Shown here piece by piece: positions 12,890 to 12,957 of a stretch of DNA of 12,957 nt (positions are counted from its first letter, which is position 1; each line of letters opens with the position of its first letter). The notes beneath the pieces are model-generated. The model was not told the DNA's origin. It saw only the letters and a list, made by a program, of their open reading frames with translations, and made no database searches. Source of the stretch: Microcaldota archaeon. GTDB lineage: Archaea > Micrarchaeota > Micrarchaeia > Anstonellales > Anstonellaceae. The position numbers were made by a program, and so were the translations under genes. The stretch is taken from NCBI GenBank assembly GCA_023248665.1, contig JAHFEC010000017.1, positions 1-12,957 of the forward strand, read 5' to 3'.

Positions 12890-12957
12890 GATACGTTGCC
12901 ACCAGAGGAAATATATCCTTATCGCGGTTGTTGTAGCGAAATTCCTGCTCTTTGAGA
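12870..12957 (-). CDS. C-terminus of an IS1595/ISXO2-type transposase (partial, runs off right edge)
   Basis: The last 28 codons and TAA are present: LKEQEFRYNNRDKDIFPLVA followed by TYLTRMKE. The (E)FRYNNRxxxxxFPL ending matches, from memory, the C-terminus of ISXO2-like/IS1595 DDE transposases, where a conserved F-x-Y-N-x-R closes the domain. The IS end (12837-12869) lies 33 bases beyond the stop, and the last 17 bases of coding sequence plus stop are part of the 53-bp repeat. The remainder of the element would lie to the right of the window. The family name is a pattern call that a database search should confirm; that this is an IS is supported independently by the duplicated end. Confidence 0.65.
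   Translation of the reverse strand, partial: LKEQEFRYNNRDKDIFPLVATYLTRMKE

Overview
The window looks like a GC-rich archaeal chromosome segment, probably from a DPANN-type lineage such as Micrarchaeota or Diapherotrites; that placement is an inference. The archaeal signs are a leucyl-tRNA synthetase of archaeal/eukaryotic type, a Trm5-type tRNA(m1G37) methyltransferase, a class III (QxSxE-like) prepilin signal, proteins rich in N-glycosylation sequons, and TATA-like boxes centred about 25-27 bases upstream of most isolated start codons, which fits leaderless transcripts. Where a Shine-Dalgarno is seen it is of the AGGTG(AT) type.

Layout. 1-99 (-) is the N-terminus of an unidentified protein running off the left edge. 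221-2818 (+) is a tight four-gene operon of pilin-like, single-anchor surface proteins (183, 213, 157 and 309 aa), with a 4-base gap, an ATGA overlap and a directly abutting start between successive genes. 2854-3138 (+) is a small one-TM protein with its own promoter. 3165-4250 (-) is trm5 and 4411-7350 (-) is leuS, separated by a GC-rich spacer holding four consecutive inverted repeats. Divergent from leuS is a 126-aa unknown protein (7454-7834, +), followed by an antitoxin-like protein without a visible toxin (7898-8128, +).

From 8129 to the right edge the window looks like an accessory island. Directly after the antitoxin-like gene is a structured segment ending in a hairpin typical of IS200/IS605 right ends (omega-RNA/tnpB-tail region, no transposase left). 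Next come a terminator-like hairpin and a 53-bp sequence that recurs perfectly, inverted, at 12837-12889. At the right copy the repeat overlaps the stop codon of a gene whose last 28 residues look like an IS1595/ISXO2-type transposase. The repeat is therefore best read as the 3' end of one IS, present twice in inverted orientation. The two copies bracket about 4.4 kb (8425-12836).

That bracketed segment is read wholly on the minus strand. It encodes a Fic-domain protein with an N-terminal winged-helix-like region (11382-12623), a 692-aa secreted/membrane protein (9102-11180) and a 196-aa single-TM protein (8466-9056). The C-terminal ectodomains of the last two look homologous to each other. 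This arrangement, a composite-transposon-like or IS-scarred island carrying a pair of related surface proteins and a self-inhibited-type Fic enzyme, is the most unusual part of the window. No tRNA, rRNA or CRISPR array was seen.
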